Of a DNA stretch of 21,939 nt, positions 7,166 to 16,331 are shown in pieces. The stretch is from DATJXG01 sp035500455 (GTDB lineage: Bacteria; Acidobacteriota; Terriglobia; Terriglobales; Acidobacteriaceae). The stretch's first letter is position 1, and each line of letters starts with the position of its first letter. The stretch spans positions 1 to 21,939 of the forward strand of contig DATJXG010000195.1 in assembly GCA_035500455.1 (NCBI GenBank), in the 5' to 3' direction. The translations under genes and the position numbers were made by a program. Under the pieces are notes generated by a model. The model was not told where the DNA came from, ran no database searches, and worked only from the letters and a program-made list of their open reading frames with translations.

Positions 7166-9946
7166 CTACTGGTGGTCCTGCAAGATAGCCACGTCGCCTT
7201 TGGCGAAGGAGCGGGTCATCGCCAGGTGCTTGCCGTCGGGCGACCAAGCGAAAGCAATGATCCTCTGGGCGGTGCTTCTAAATAAGTGAAAATCGGTCAG
7301 CCGGCTGGGCGGGCCGCCGGCGATGGGTTGCAGCCAGATATTCCGCACGCCGTGCTCATGCTTGAGGTACCCGATGGCTTTCCCTTCCGAAGTCAGCGCG
7401 AGGTGCTCCGGGTCGTTGGCCACCGGAATGCGTTTGGTGATTTGCCCTCCGTCGAGCGGCAAAAAGGCAAATTGGATGTTGCCGGCACTTGCTTCAGTGG
7501 CCGCACTGCCAATATCCACCAGTAGTTCCTTGCCATCGGCCGTGATGTCGAACTGGTTGTCAGGTTGTACGTCTCCGCTGACAAGGACCTCCGGTTGGCC
7601 ACCCGAAAGTGCGAGCTTGCGGATGCTGTGGTCGTCAAAGGTGTAGTACGCCAGCAACTTTCCGTCCGGCGTGCAACGCATATATTGGTCATTCTTGCCG
7701 AAGGTGAGCTGTCGCGGTGTGCCCCCCGGCAGCTCCAGGGCGAAGATGTGGGACTCTTCCCGGCTCGACTGCCGCACGCCAGTGAACACGATCGAGTGCG
7801 GCCCGCAGGCCTGGGGGTCGTAAGCCAGTAAATCGCTGTCTGAAAACAGTGTCGCTTTTTCGCCTGACTTCAGTGAAAAAGATTTGAGCGTGTATGCGTT
7901 GTCGGCATAGATGATTTGATCGTCGCTGACCCAGTCGAGCCACTCCGCGCCACCCAGAGAAACCGGCTGGGAGGCATCGCTGATCTGCCCGGCTGGGAAG
8001 ATATCGAGAGCGTTCTCCACCGGAAGCAATACCGTGCCGATCTTCTTTCCGTCCGCTGAGATGCTGATTCCGGAGTAAGTATTCAGGTCGTTGGTGATGC
8101 GGCGGAATTCTCCCGCCGGGTAGGACACATAGCCGATCTGGCGCCGGCCCGAACCTTTGTTGCGGCAGAGCACGATCAGGCCTCGCCCGTCGGGCATCCA
8201 CAGGAGCAGCGTCGGCTCCAGGGCCGGCTCCGGGAGCCGGGCGAAATGCGTTGTCTTTGCGCTGGCAGGATCGAATGTCGCAATTTCGAAAAGGCCTCCC
8301 GGAAGCTCCTCGATCGCGGCGATCCGTTTGCCGTCGGCAGACCAGGCCGGGTTGGAGTACACCGGCCCCTTTCCGGAATAAATGGCCTTCTCATCGGAGC
8401 CATCCAGGTTGGCAGTGATGAGCGCCTGGTCGTTCTCGGCGCGCCGGTTGCGAATGAATACAAACCTGCCTGCGCTCGCCGTGAATGCCGGCGGCGAGTC
8501 AATGGAGTGCACGACTCGCGTGGGTTGGCCGCCAAGCACCGGCACTCGATCGAGGTCGAAGGTTCCATCCAACAGATCGATCCGGTAGTAGACGTAATTC
8601 CCGTCCGCGGAGAACGTCACCTCTTTAAATATTGCATCGCCGGCCGGAACGATCTGAGTATCACTTTTGGTCGGCAGGTGGCTCATCCACAGGCTGTCGC
8701 GGCCTTGCGAGTCCCGGCGCAGCGTCGCCATATAATTTCCGTCCGGGGATAGCGCCGCTGACCAGTAATCGCCGCTCGCGGTTACGCTGGCGATGGTCAT
8801 GCTCTGGAATGGAACCGGGGCAGAACGCTGCATCCATGAGTAAACTCCCCACAGCGTTGCCGCCAGAATCGCCAGCACGCCCAAACTGGCGAGCATCCAC
8901 CCCGTCGAGCGACTGCTCCCAGCTGCCACACTCTCCGGCCCCGGAACACTTCCGCCGCTCTTGCGCCCGGTAGATATTTCCGCAGTCGGCACACCATCTG
9001 CAAGCGCCGGAACAGACGACTGCTGAGCCGACGGCGTTTCTCTTTCTCCTGGCGTGCCCACCAGCTTGAAACGCTCGGAGTCGGTATCGCGCTTGAGCCG
9101 CTTCAGGTCGGCACCCAACTCCGAGGCATGCTGATAACGCAGGCTGGGATCTTTCTCCAGGCACTTGGCAACGAACCGCTGCAAGTCCTCGGGAAGGCTC
9201 GGGTTCCAGTGCTGGATGGGGAGCGGAGTGCGGTTCAGGATCGCATCGAACGTCGTCGCGGTGGTCTTGCCTTGAAAGGGCAATCGGCTGGTTGCCATCT
9301 GATAAAGCACGCTGCCGAAGGAGAACAGGTCAGACCGGGTGTCGAGTTCCTCACCGCGCGCCTGTTCCGGAGACATGAAAGCGACCGTCCCCAGGGCCAT
9401 CCCCGGGCTGGTCAGGGGCGAGGGCAGAAGGACGGTACGATCGTCCAAGGTGGTAGGCGCCGCGTTCTGCACCGGATCCATAATTTTCGCCAAGCCGAAA
9501 TCCAGCACTTTGAGCTGCCCGCGCTGGGTGATGAAAATATTGGGCGGCTTCAAGTCGCGGTGCACTACTCCCTTCGCGTGTGCCGCGTCCAGCGCTTCCG
9601 CGATCTGGATGGACCAATCCAGCAGTTTGTCGATGGGCGCAGGTTTCCCCATCAGAGCTTCATCGAGGGTCTTACCCTCCAGCAGCTCCATCGCCGTGAA
9701 CCAGCGTCCATCTTCCTCAGCGATCTCGTAAACCGTGCAGATATTCGGGTGGTTCAACGCCGAGGCGGCCCGCGCTTCGCGTTGGAACCGGGTCAGGGAA
9801 TCGGGCTTGTGCGCGAGTTCGTCAGGCAGGAACTTCAGAGCGGCCCGCCGCCCCAACAGAATGTCTTCCGCTTCGTAGACCACTCCCATTCCGCCACGGC
9901 CTAACTCATGCAGCACGCGGTAGTGGGAGACAGTGCGGCCAATCAC
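7166..9946 (-). CDS. Transmembrane Ser/Thr protein kinase with PD40 beta-propeller
   Basis: A 926-residue eukaryote-like (Hanks-type) kinase. Residues 9-280 form the kinase domain: GRGGMG loop at 16-21, Lys38, HRDLKPPN at 129-136, DFG at 149-151, and MSPEQARG in place of APE at 191-198. All catalytic residues are present. A low-complexity linker follows, then one membrane helix at about 349-371, then an extracytoplasmic region of about 550 residues with TolB/WD40-like PD40 repeats (cores such as SADGNY, SADGKR, TPDGKL, TADGKE, SPDGKH). The design suggests that a periplasmic propeller senses a ligand and controls cytoplasmic phosphorylation; targets are unknown. This architecture is very frequent in Acidobacteriota. 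Start GTG 9946 with GAGGA 7 bases upstream; the MIGRTVSHYR opening is typical. It follows the TonB receptor gene by 114 bases on the same strand. Confidence 0.95.
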   Translation of the reverse strand: MIGRTVSHYRVLHELGRGGMGVVYEAEDILLGRRAALKFLPDELAHKPDSLTRFQREARAASALNHPNICTVYEIAEEDGRWFTAMELLEGKTLDEALMGKPAPIDKLLDWSIQIAEALDAAHAKGVVHRDLKPPNIFITQRGQLKVLDFGLAKIMDPVQNAAPTTLDDRTVLLPSPLTSPGMALGTVAFMSPEQARGEELDTRSDLFSFGSVLYQMATSRLPFQGKTTATTFDAILNRTPLPIQHWNPSLPEDLQRFVAKCLEKDPSLRYQHASELGADLKRLKRDTDSERFKLVGTPGERETPSAQQSSVPALADGVPTAEISTGRKSGGSVPGPESVAAGSSRSTGWMLASLGVLAILAATLWGVYSWMQRSAPVPFQSMTIASVTASGDYWSAALSPDGNYMATLRRDSQGRDSLWMSHLPTKSDTQIVPAGDAIFKEVTFSADGNYVYYRIDLLDGTFDLDRVPVLGGQPTRVVHSIDSPPAFTASAGRFVFIRNRRAENDQALITANLDGSDEKAIYSGKGPVYSNPAWSADGKRIAAIEELPGGLFEIATFDPASAKTTHFARLPEPALEPTLLLWMPDGRGLIVLCRNKGSGRRQIGYVSYPAGEFRRITNDLNTYSGISISADGKKIGTVLLPVENALDIFPAGQISDASQPVSLGGAEWLDWVSDDQIIYADNAYTLKSFSLKSGEKATLFSDSDLLAYDPQACGPHSIVFTGVRQSSREESHIFALELPGGTPRQLTFGKNDQYMRCTPDGKLLAYYTFDDHSIRKLALSGGQPEVLVSGDVQPDNQFDITADGKELLVDIGSAATEASAGNIQFAFLPLDGGQITKRIPVANDPEHLALTSEGKAIGYLKHEHGVRNIWLQPIAGGPPSRLTDFHLFRSTAQRIIAFAWSPDGKHLAMTRSFAKGDVAILQDHQ

Positions 9947-10060
9947 AGCGGGGTCCTCGTCATCGGAAGAGATGGAAGCCAGCGATCAGTATATGCAAAC
10001 ACTCGCGGACGCGCCCTCGCGCGTTGCTCGTGTTCTGAAGCAGCCAATTCCCGTTGGGCC

Positions 10061-12307
10061 TCAGAAATCGAACGTCAGGCCGGCCGTGGGTGTAATGGGA
10101 ATGCCGCCCACGGTTATGAGCCGCAGTTGTTGCGTCGCCGGGTCTGTGGTGAACCCCTCGAGACGCAGGTTGTCGTGGTTGGTGGCGTTGAGCAGTTCGC
10201 CGTAGAGGCCCAGCTTCCATCTCCTGAATGTCCACGACTTGTCGGCGCGCAGGTCGAGGCGTTCGTACGGACCGATGCGCAGCAGCGGCGTTATTGAGGC
10301 CGGGAATCCCGACCCATAGAGCGCTTTCACGCTGCAGCGTATTGAAGGCGTGACCCGGTAACTGGCGAAAAGATTCACCGTGTGGCGCTGGTCCTGCAAG
10401 GTGGGCAAGTACGGGGTGTCCAATCCAAGAAACAAGTCCGGCGGAGGCAGGGTCACCTGGTAGGAATTGGACCGCGCGTAGGCGAGAGTGTACCCGATCC
10501 ATCCCGAAAGCCGGTTTTCGCTGCGGCGCTGCAGCACAAACTGTAAGCCTCGGGAATAGTCCCGGCCAAACAGTCCGGAGCGGAGCAGTGGAATCTCAGC
10601 GGGGAAACTAAAGAAATCGGCGCGCGTCTCATTCTGCCGGTCGAACGCTTCCACCCGAAAGCGGGAACGTTCGCCGATCCTTTGATCGACGGCGACGAGA
10701 TACTGCTCGGATTGCAGCGGGAGGGGAGAAAACGCGACCAGTCCGCCGGTAGAAATCGTCAGGCCGACAATGCCGCCTCGAGCCGGCAGTTGGGAATAGC
10801 GTCCCCAGCCGGCTTCGAGCTGAGTATCGCGGGCAACTTTCAGGGCAGCCGACACCTGGCCCGTAACGGGCTGTTGCCGTTCCGTGCTCAGCCGGTCCCA
10901 GCGCACGCCGCCGTTGAGCCGCACGCGATCTCGCCACAGTTGAATTGACTGCTGCACGTACACGTCCTGCCGAACGTCGGACACAACGAAGGAAAACAGA
11001 GCCGGAGGCTGCCCGGTGAGGAACTCCTGGCTGGCGCCGTTCTGGTGGGGCCGGCGCAAGGTGTATCCCGCCTGAAGGATAGCGCCGTGCCGCCAGCTCC
11101 AGGAAACATTGCCGCCGCCGGAAAGCTCGCGATCCAGAGAACTCTGTATCAACTGGCTGAAGGGATTGTCCTCCTCGTAGCCGGAGCGCACGAAGGCGGC
11201 GTGCGCATCGACCAGGAGGTTTGGATTCAATGTCCAACTCCACCCCAATCGCGCCAGCGCCAGGTTGTTGCTTCCACTTTTCAATTCAGTGGGATCGACC
11301 GGCGGGGCCGTAGGGTCGTTGATGCTGGTCTGGCCTCCGACTGCATAGAGGCTCAGGCGCTGTCCGGGCGTCACGTCATACGTGAGCTTGAGGTTTGCGT
11401 CGTAAAAACCGTCGTCGGAAAAGGGGGTGCTGGCAAGCGTGCGCGCGAGGTAGCCGATATAACTCTTGCGAGCGCCCAGCAGCCAGGTGCCTTTGCGCCC
11501 CAGGCCTCCATCCACCATGACCTCACTGGAGGCCATCCCAATCGAGCCATGCAGCAGGGGTGGCGCGGCATCGCCATCGCGGGAACGAATGACGAGCGCC
11601 GCGCCGATGGCATCTGCGTAACGGGCCGGATAAGCAACCGGCATAAGATGCAGGTCGGCAATATCGCTGCCGGTGAGCAGGCTGAGGGTGGGAGCATCAG
11701 GATAGCTGGGCACGGTGTGCAGCAAGCCCGGAACCAGGACGTCGTCCACGTAGATGGCAACCTGTTCGTAGGGCGCTCCCATCACGGAGAACTGCGCGAA
11801 AAAGTCATTGTTGGCCGAGGCGGAAACTCCCGGCAAGGCTTGCACGGCACGAAGCGGATCGTCGGCAAGCACAGTAGAAGTCTGTTGCAATTCGCTGCTG
11901 GTGAGCGTCATGTCACCGACCGCCGGCCAGTCGGGTGCCTGAAAGATGTCTCCGTGCACTTCCACAGCTTCTGTGGGATGGAAATCAGGCGCCAGGGTGA
12001 TGGTGAATTCTTTGCTTTCGTCCGCGGTTGCGAACTCGAATGGCACAGAAATGGTGCGGTAGCCCACGGCGCTGACTTGCAGCACATACTTCCCCACCGG
12101 CAACCCGGCGATGCGGAAGGCTCCGTTCGCTTTGGTGGCGCCCGCGAAGGACGTGCCAACCACGCTGACCTGCACTTTGCTGAGAGGCTCGCCATCCTGG
12201 GCGTTGTTCACGGTCCCCGTAAGCTCGGAGGCCCGGGCCACGGGCAACAGGGCAAGCAGCATCGGCAGAAGGCGTAGGGTTCGCCAGACTGAGGCGGCGC
12301 TGGGCAA
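10061..12307 (-). CDS. TonB-dependent receptor with carboxypeptidase-regulatory-like domain
   Basis: A 748-residue outer-membrane protein. Residues 1-26 are a signal peptide ending ARA. Residues 28-110 are a carboxypeptidase D regulatory-like beta-sandwich (GTVNNAQDGEPLSKVQVSV, GAFRIAGLPVGKYVLQVSAVGY). Residues 125-245 are the plug, with RAVQALPGVSAS and an IYVDDV segment. The rest is the beta-barrel, ending in Phe as outer-membrane barrels do. It should take up a large or scarce substrate with energy from TonB; the ligand cannot be told. At 748 residues it is shorter than the approximately 1,000-residue Oar-like receptors common in Acidobacteriota. The start is TTG 12307 with GGAG 9 bases upstream. 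No ATG or GTG lies in frame between the preceding stop and this codon, and the only nearby ATG falls within the signal peptide. Confidence 0.93.
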   Translation of the reverse strand: MPSAASVWRTLRLLPMLLALLPVARASELTGTVNNAQDGEPLSKVQVSVVGTSFAGATKANGAFRIAGLPVGKYVLQVSAVGYRTISVPFEFATADESKEFTITLAPDFHPTEAVEVHGDIFQAPDWPAVGDMTLTSSELQQTSTVLADDPLRAVQALPGVSASANNDFFAQFSVMGAPYEQVAIYVDDVLVPGLLHTVPSYPDAPTLSLLTGSDIADLHLMPVAYPARYADAIGAALVIRSRDGDAAPPLLHGSIGMASSEVMVDGGLGRKGTWLLGARKSYIGYLARTLASTPFSDDGFYDANLKLTYDVTPGQRLSLYAVGGQTSINDPTAPPVDPTELKSGSNNLALARLGWSWTLNPNLLVDAHAAFVRSGYEEDNPFSQLIQSSLDRELSGGGNVSWSWRHGAILQAGYTLRRPHQNGASQEFLTGQPPALFSFVVSDVRQDVYVQQSIQLWRDRVRLNGGVRWDRLSTERQQPVTGQVSAALKVARDTQLEAGWGRYSQLPARGGIVGLTISTGGLVAFSPLPLQSEQYLVAVDQRIGERSRFRVEAFDRQNETRADFFSFPAEIPLLRSGLFGRDYSRGLQFVLQRRSENRLSGWIGYTLAYARSNSYQVTLPPPDLFLGLDTPYLPTLQDQRHTVNLFASYRVTPSIRCSVKALYGSGFPASITPLLRIGPYERLDLRADKSWTFRRWKLGLYGELLNATNHDNLRLEGFTTDPATQQLRLITVGGIPITPTAGLTFDF

Positions 12308-12506
12308 CAGGTTGGACTCCGAACGCGACGACGGTTCGGTGAGTTTACATCAGGACAAACTTTTTGTTGTCGGCGGCCTGGCGCTCGGGGTTCAGTACAT
12401 TTCCATCGAGCCAAGCAGACGTTCGCCCTCGGCGGCAGGAACGCCGCGCTGGTGTACACTACCGCAACCCCAAGCCAGTTGCCCGGCAGAGAGGACCCAG
12501 GTTTCG
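12308..12506. promoter_or_regulatory. Divergent intergenic region, TonB receptor / APC permease
   Basis: This 199-base gap serves two outward genes. Towards the permease a TACACT -10-like box (12455-12460) sits within the palindrome GTGTACAC (12452-12459), 46 bases before the ATG. Towards the receptor there is an AT-rich hairpin with arms GACAA and TTGTC (12354-12371) around a T run. No clear -35 boxes were found. The repeats are seen; regulatory meaning is guessed from position. Confidence 0.3.
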
Positions 12507-13904
12507 ATGGTGGAGATGGCGCCGGAGTATCCCGAAAAGTCAGCCTACGGTTTGCGGCGGGAGGTGCTCTCGCCTATGGAGACGCTGGCGCAGTCGGTCT
12601 CCACCATGGCTCCAACCACGACGCCGGCCGCAACTATTCCGCTGGTGTGCGCGCTGGCAGGGAACGGCACCTGGCTGGCTTATGTACTGGCGACTTCGGC
12701 CATTTTGCTGGTGGCCTTGTGCATCGGACGCTTCGCGCGCTATTCGGCCTCGCCGGGTTCGCTGTACACGTACACTGCCATGATCCTGCCTCCCTGGCTT
12801 GCGGCGACCGTCGCGTGGAGCCTGCTGCTGGCCTACATCGCCACCGGCGCCAGCGTCATCGGCGGCTTCTACCACTGGGCTAATTTGCTGCTACGCGACG
12901 CCACCGGCCATGTTTACTCCACAGTGCTTCTGGCGGTGCTGGTAACCGTCGCTTCCATGTGGATCGCATACCGCGATATAAAAATCTCGGCGCGCCTCAT
13001 GTTGTGGATCGAAGCTGTATCGGTGTCGGTGATCGTGGCGGTGGTGGTCCTGATTCTGGTCCGCGGCGGCGGGCACTGGGATTGGGCCCAACTGCACCTT
13101 CGCGGCGTGAGCGGCAGCGGCCTGCGCCTGGGGCTGGTTCTCGCACTGTTCAGCTTCGTCGGCTTCGAAAGCGCCACTACCCTGGGATCGGAGGCTCGCA
13201 ATCCGCTGAAAACAATTCCGCGAGCAGTGATCCAAAGCGCGCTTCTGGCCGGAGTCTTCTTCACTGTGTGCGCCTACGCTGAAGTGCTGGGATTCCACAT
13301 CGCCGGCCAGAACCTGGGAACCAGCCCGGCCCCCATGCGGTTGCTGGCGTCGGTGGGAGGCATGCCGGTACTGGGCGTGCTTATCGACATTGGCGCGCTG
13401 GTGAGCCTTTTCGCCGGCACGCTGGCCTGCATCACCGCGGCGGCGCGCGTGTTGCTTCTAATGGCGCATCACGGACTGGCCCACGGATCGCTGCGCAGCG
13501 CCCATGCGCGCAATCAGACCCCCAGCCGCGCGGTGATTGTGACCGGCATCGCCGCCGTAGCGCCCGTTGCCATTCTGGCGGCGCGGGGCGATAGCGGCCT
13601 GGACGTTTACGGCTGGATGGGCTCCCTGGCCACCTATGGATTCATCGTGGCCTATGCGTTAGTGTGCGTAGCCCTGCCCCGCTACCTGCGCGATCACGGC
13701 GCCTATCGCCCGGCAGCCCGGATCATTCCTGCTCTCGCCGGCATCGCCATGCTGCTGGCGCTGGTGGGCAATCTCTATCCGGTGCCCGAAGGACCTTACG
13801 GCAAGTTGCCCTATGTTTACCTGGCATATCTTGCCGCAGGTCTGCTGTGGTTCGCGGTGCGAGGTCGCAACCGAAATAAGACCCTGGCAGCAAGCGAAGG
13901 TTAG
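12507..13904 (+). CDS. APC family amino acid permease
   Basis: A 465-residue integral membrane protein of the amino acid-polyamine-organocation superfamily, about 12 hydrophobic helices. Family marks: the first helix region LSPMETLAQSVSTMAPTTTPAATIPLV, with the unwound-helix substrate motif; an FSFVGFESATTLGSEARNPLKTIPRAV block in helix 6 and the following loop, the most diagnostic APC motif; and a short polar C-terminus. It should import amino acids by H+ or Na+ symport across the inner membrane; the substrate is unknown. Start ATG 12507 was chosen because GAGAGG lies upstream and the coding-like sequence begins there; the frame is open to 12111, but that part lies antisense to the receptor. 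An ATG three codons later is an alternative. Divergent from the TonB receptor. Confidence 0.92.
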   Translation: MVEMAPEYPEKSAYGLRREVLSPMETLAQSVSTMAPTTTPAATIPLVCALAGNGTWLAYVLATSAILLVALCIGRFARYSASPGSLYTYTAMILPPWLAATVAWSLLLAYIATGASVIGGFYHWANLLLRDATGHVYSTVLLAVLVTVASMWIAYRDIKISARLMLWIEAVSVSVIVAVVVLILVRGGGHWDWAQLHLRGVSGSGLRLGLVLALFSFVGFESATTLGSEARNPLKTIPRAVIQSALLAGVFFTVCAYAEVLGFHIAGQNLGTSPAPMRLLASVGGMPVLGVLIDIGALVSLFAGTLACITAAARVLLLMAHHGLAHGSLRSAHARNQTPSRAVIVTGIAAVAPVAILAARGDSGLDVYGWMGSLATYGFIVAYALVCVALPRYLRDHGAYRPAARIIPALAGIAMLLALVGNLYPVPEGPYGKLPYVYLAYLAAGLLWFAVRGRNRNKTLAASEG

Positions 13905-14258
13905 AACCGCTCGTTCTCCTCGGCGGCCCCGGTGGGTGTTCTCCGCGCTCTCGGCGTTTTAAGATTTTGGGTCTGGCGGCGAACACCTTTCAACCCCGAG
14001 GTCGCTGAGAGCCCCCGCAGAGTTCGCGGAGGGAATCCAAATGGGTACGCCCATCCCTCACTGCCCTTGCTCCGCCACCCATTATCCTTTTCGTCACGTG
14101 GTACGATGTTTTTACCGAAGAAAGTCCAATTGCATTGCGTTTCTTGGGCGCTTCGTGTGTCCTCACCACAACCGAGGGCGTTGCCGGGCCCGCACTGCCG
14201 GCAGCCTCTGAAAACCACAGGCGCTCAGGGTCGCGCCCGGGTTTGAAAAGGAGTTCTC
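13905..14258. other. 354-base intergenic region before the glycosyltransferase
   Basis: No gene is supported here; an open frame on each strand lacks any recognisable domain and overlaps the palindromic element listed separately at 13939-14031. The region carries the promoter and leader of the glycosyltransferase by position. Its last bases hold a strong ribosome-binding site, AAAAGGAG at 14246-14253, 5 bases before the GTG start. No promoter boxes or terminator with a T run were recognised. Confidence 0.6.
13939..14031. repeat. Degenerate palindromic element with 9-base units
   Basis: The left arm at 13939-13956 reads as two 9-base units, TTCTCCGCG and CTCTCGGCG. The right arm at 14003-14031 holds the complementary units CGCTGAGAG, CGCAGAG and CGCGGAG. 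CTCCGCG (13941-13947) pairs with CGCGGAG (14025-14031), and CTCTCGGCG pairs with CGCTGAGAG apart from one G-T. Between the arms are 46 bases with no further structure noted. It resembles the better-preserved element at 16332-16393 and is probably a decayed member of the same dispersed family (inference). Confidence 0.55.
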
Positions 14259-15470
14259 GTGGCGGTTGAGCCCAGATCCGACTCGCAACATCCGGTGGTT
14301 TCCGTGACTGTCGGGGAGCTTGAGACCGTCGAACTCTCCGTGGTCATGCCCTGCCTGAACGAAGCGGAGACCCTGGAAACCTGCATTCGCAAGGCCCAGC
14401 GCGCCTTCGCCGAAGCTAATATCGCCGGCGAAGTAGTGGTGGCGGACAACGGCAGCACCGACGGCTCGATCGAAATTGCCCAGCGCCTCGGCGCGCGGGT
14501 GATAAACGTACGCGCCAAGGGATACGGCCATGCCCTGATGGGCGGGATTGCGGCCGCCCGCGGCAAGTACGTGCTCATGGGCGATGCCGATGACAGCTAC
14601 GACTTCGGCCATGCCCCGCGCTTTCTCGAACGGCTTCGCGCCGGCGCCGACCTGGTGATGGGCAACCGCTTCAAGGGAGGTATCCTGCCGGGCGCCATGC
14701 CGCCGCTGCACCAATATTTTGGAAATCCCGGTCTGACGCGGATTGGAAGGCTGTTTTTCGGCGGCTCGTGTGGCGATTTTTACTGCGGCCTGCGTGGATT
14801 CAACAAAGAATCGTACGAAAAAATGGGCCTGCGTACCACCGGCATGGAGTTCGCCACCGAGATGGTGGTAAAGGCGACACTGCTCCGGATGAACGTCGCC
14901 GAGGTCCCCACTACGCTCTCCCCGGATGGCCGCAGCCGCCCGCCTCACCTGCGCACCTGGCGCGACGGCTGGCGCACTATCCGCTTTTTCCTGCTCTACA
15001 GCCCGCGCTGGCTCTTCCTCTATCCCGGCCTGGCGCTGATGATCGTAGGATTTCTCGCGGGCCTGTGGCTGCTGCCCGAGCCGAGAGCGGTTGGCAGGGT
15101 CACTTTCGACGTACACACCATGCTTTACGCTGCAGTCTTCGTACTGCTCGGCTATCAGGCAATTTCATTCGCCGTTTTCACCAAGCTGTTCGCCATTTCG
15201 GAAGGCCTGCTTCCGCCCGATCCCACACTGGACAAACTATTTCGTTACATCACCCTGGAGGTCGGTTTGCTGGCGGGAGGGCTGCTGCTGCTGTGTGGCG
15301 CCGGCGTGACTCTATATGCTGTCGGGTTGTGGGGATCGCACCATTTCGGTGCACTTGACTACTCTCACACCATGCGGGTGGTGATTCCCGCGGCTCTCTT
15401 CCTCACCCTGGGAGTGCAGACCATATTTGTGAGTTTCTTTCTGAGCGTGCTGGGGCTGCGGCGGCGGTAA
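14259..15470 (+). CDS. Family 2 glycosyltransferase with C-terminal membrane helices
   Basis: A 403-residue protein. Residues 24-240 are a GT-A fold family 2 domain: VELSVVMPCLNEAETLE at the start, ADNGSTDGS at 62-70 for nucleotide-sugar binding, the metal-binding GDADDSYDF at 108-116 (DXD), and NRFKGG with a following CGLRGF segment. Residues from about 246 on form four hydrophobic helices. This is the layout of dolichol-phosphate mannose synthase-like (DPM1/GtrB-type) enzymes, which transfer a sugar from a nucleotide to polyprenyl phosphate at the inner membrane. The donor and acceptor are not readable. The GTG start has an ideal AAGGAG 5 bases upstream. The next gene, a TylF-type methyltransferase, begins 36 bases later, so the two probably form an operon in surface-glycan or glycolipid synthesis. 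Confidence 0.93.
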   Translation: MAVEPRSDSQHPVVSVTVGELETVELSVVMPCLNEAETLETCIRKAQRAFAEANIAGEVVVADNGSTDGSIEIAQRLGARVINVRAKGYGHALMGGIAAARGKYVLMGDADDSYDFGHAPRFLERLRAGADLVMGNRFKGGILPGAMPPLHQYFGNPGLTRIGRLFFGGSCGDFYCGLRGFNKESYEKMGLRTTGMEFATEMVVKATLLRMNVAEVPTTLSPDGRSRPPHLRTWRDGWRTIRFFLLYSPRWLFLYPGLALMIVGFLAGLWLLPEPRAVGRVTFDVHTMLYAAVFVLLGYQAISFAVFTKLFAISEGLLPPDPTLDKLFRYITLEVGLLAGGLLLLCGAGVTLYAVGLWGSHHFGALDYSHTMRVVIPAALFLTLGVQTIFVSFFLSVLGLRRR

Positions 15471-15506
15471 GCAGGCGGATGGGCGTTGTTGTCGGGAATT
15501 CCAGGA

Positions 15507-16316
15507 ATGCACTCTAAGCCAACGGAACAATATCTGACCAAGAGCAAGCTCGACGCCGGCGGACGAACCCGCCACCCGCTGAGCGAGATTCTGCAGCGAT
15601 CGCGCGACGGCGCGTTTGTCGCGGACACTCTCACTCGCATGGTCGTAACCGCGTGGGATTTGGTTTCGCCGTCTGAGTTCTCCGGACTATTCCGCCGAGT
15701 GCGCTCCCACACCATGTGCAGTAACGCCCGTTTGCGCGGGCTTTATCAGGGGATTACCTATGTCGTCATCAACAATGTGATTGGCGACGTGGTGGAATGC
15801 GGGTGCGCTCGCGGCGGAAGCGCGGCGCTGATGGCGCTGACCCTGAAGCAATTGGAAGCGCGGCGTCCGCTATGGCTCTTCGATACGTTCGAAGGCCTTC
15901 CAGCCCCGACATCAGACGATCCCGACTACGAAATTGCCGATCTCTTTACCGGAAGTTGTCTCGGCCCGATTGAAGAAGTCCAGCAACTGTTCGAGAGGCT
16001 GCAGGTGTTTGAGCAGGTGCATCTGGTAAAAGGACTGTTTCAGGAGACCTTGCCGCGCAGCGATATACACCAAATTGCGTTGCTGCATATTGACGGCGAC
16101 TGGTACGAAAGCGTTAAGACCTGCCTGGACCACCTGTATGACAGGGTGACTCCCGGCGGAATTATCCAGCTGGACGACTACGGATATTGGAAGGGCGCGC
16201 GCAAAGCAGTGGACGAGTTCCTTGAGCGGCGCAGTATTGATGTTCCCCTGAAGCGCCTGGATTACTCTGGCAGATGGCTGCAGAAGCCTGTTTCCAGCGC
16301 CTCTCCGCACCACTGA
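15507..16316 (+). CDS. TylF/MycF-type SAM-dependent O-methyltransferase
   Basis: A 269-residue methyltransferase of the TylF/MycF (macrocin O-methyltransferase) family, which methylates sugar hydroxyls with SAM and Mg2+. Marks: VECGCARGGSAALMAL (SAM-binding glycine loop), WLFDTFEGLPAP, HIDGDWYESVKTCLDHLYDRVTPGG (acidic residues of the metal site) and IQLDDYGYWKGARKAVDEF. Free-standing homologues are common in polysaccharide loci, so it probably methylates a sugar of the glycan made with the preceding glycosyltransferase (inference). ATG 15507 is preferred; a TTG at 15486 would add seven residues. It is followed by a large palindrome and a convergent gene. Confidence 0.9.
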   Translation: MHSKPTEQYLTKSKLDAGGRTRHPLSEILQRSRDGAFVADTLTRMVVTAWDLVSPSEFSGLFRRVRSHTMCSNARLRGLYQGITYVVINNVIGDVVECGCARGGSAALMALTLKQLEARRPLWLFDTFEGLPAPTSDDPDYEIADLFTGSCLGPIEEVQQLFERLQVFEQVHLVKGLFQETLPRSDIHQIALLHIDGDWYESVKTCLDHLYDRVTPGGIIQLDDYGYWKGARKAVDEFLERRSIDVPLKRLDYSGRWLQKPVSSASPHH

Positions 16317-16331
16317 CAGCCCCGGCGCCGG

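Noticed and set aside
9947..10060. TATACT -10-like box as promoter of the kinase gene
   Set aside because: No acceptable -35 at 16-18 bases; too weak to list as a feature.
11045..12277. Long plus-strand open frame antisense to the TonB receptor (410 codons)
   Set aside because: GC-rich shadow frame without any domain; the opposite frame is a clear outer-membrane receptor.
12111..12506. Upstream extension of the APC permease frame
   Set aside because: It runs antisense to the receptor's signal peptide and first domain and has no membrane or family features; the permease proper starts at 12507.
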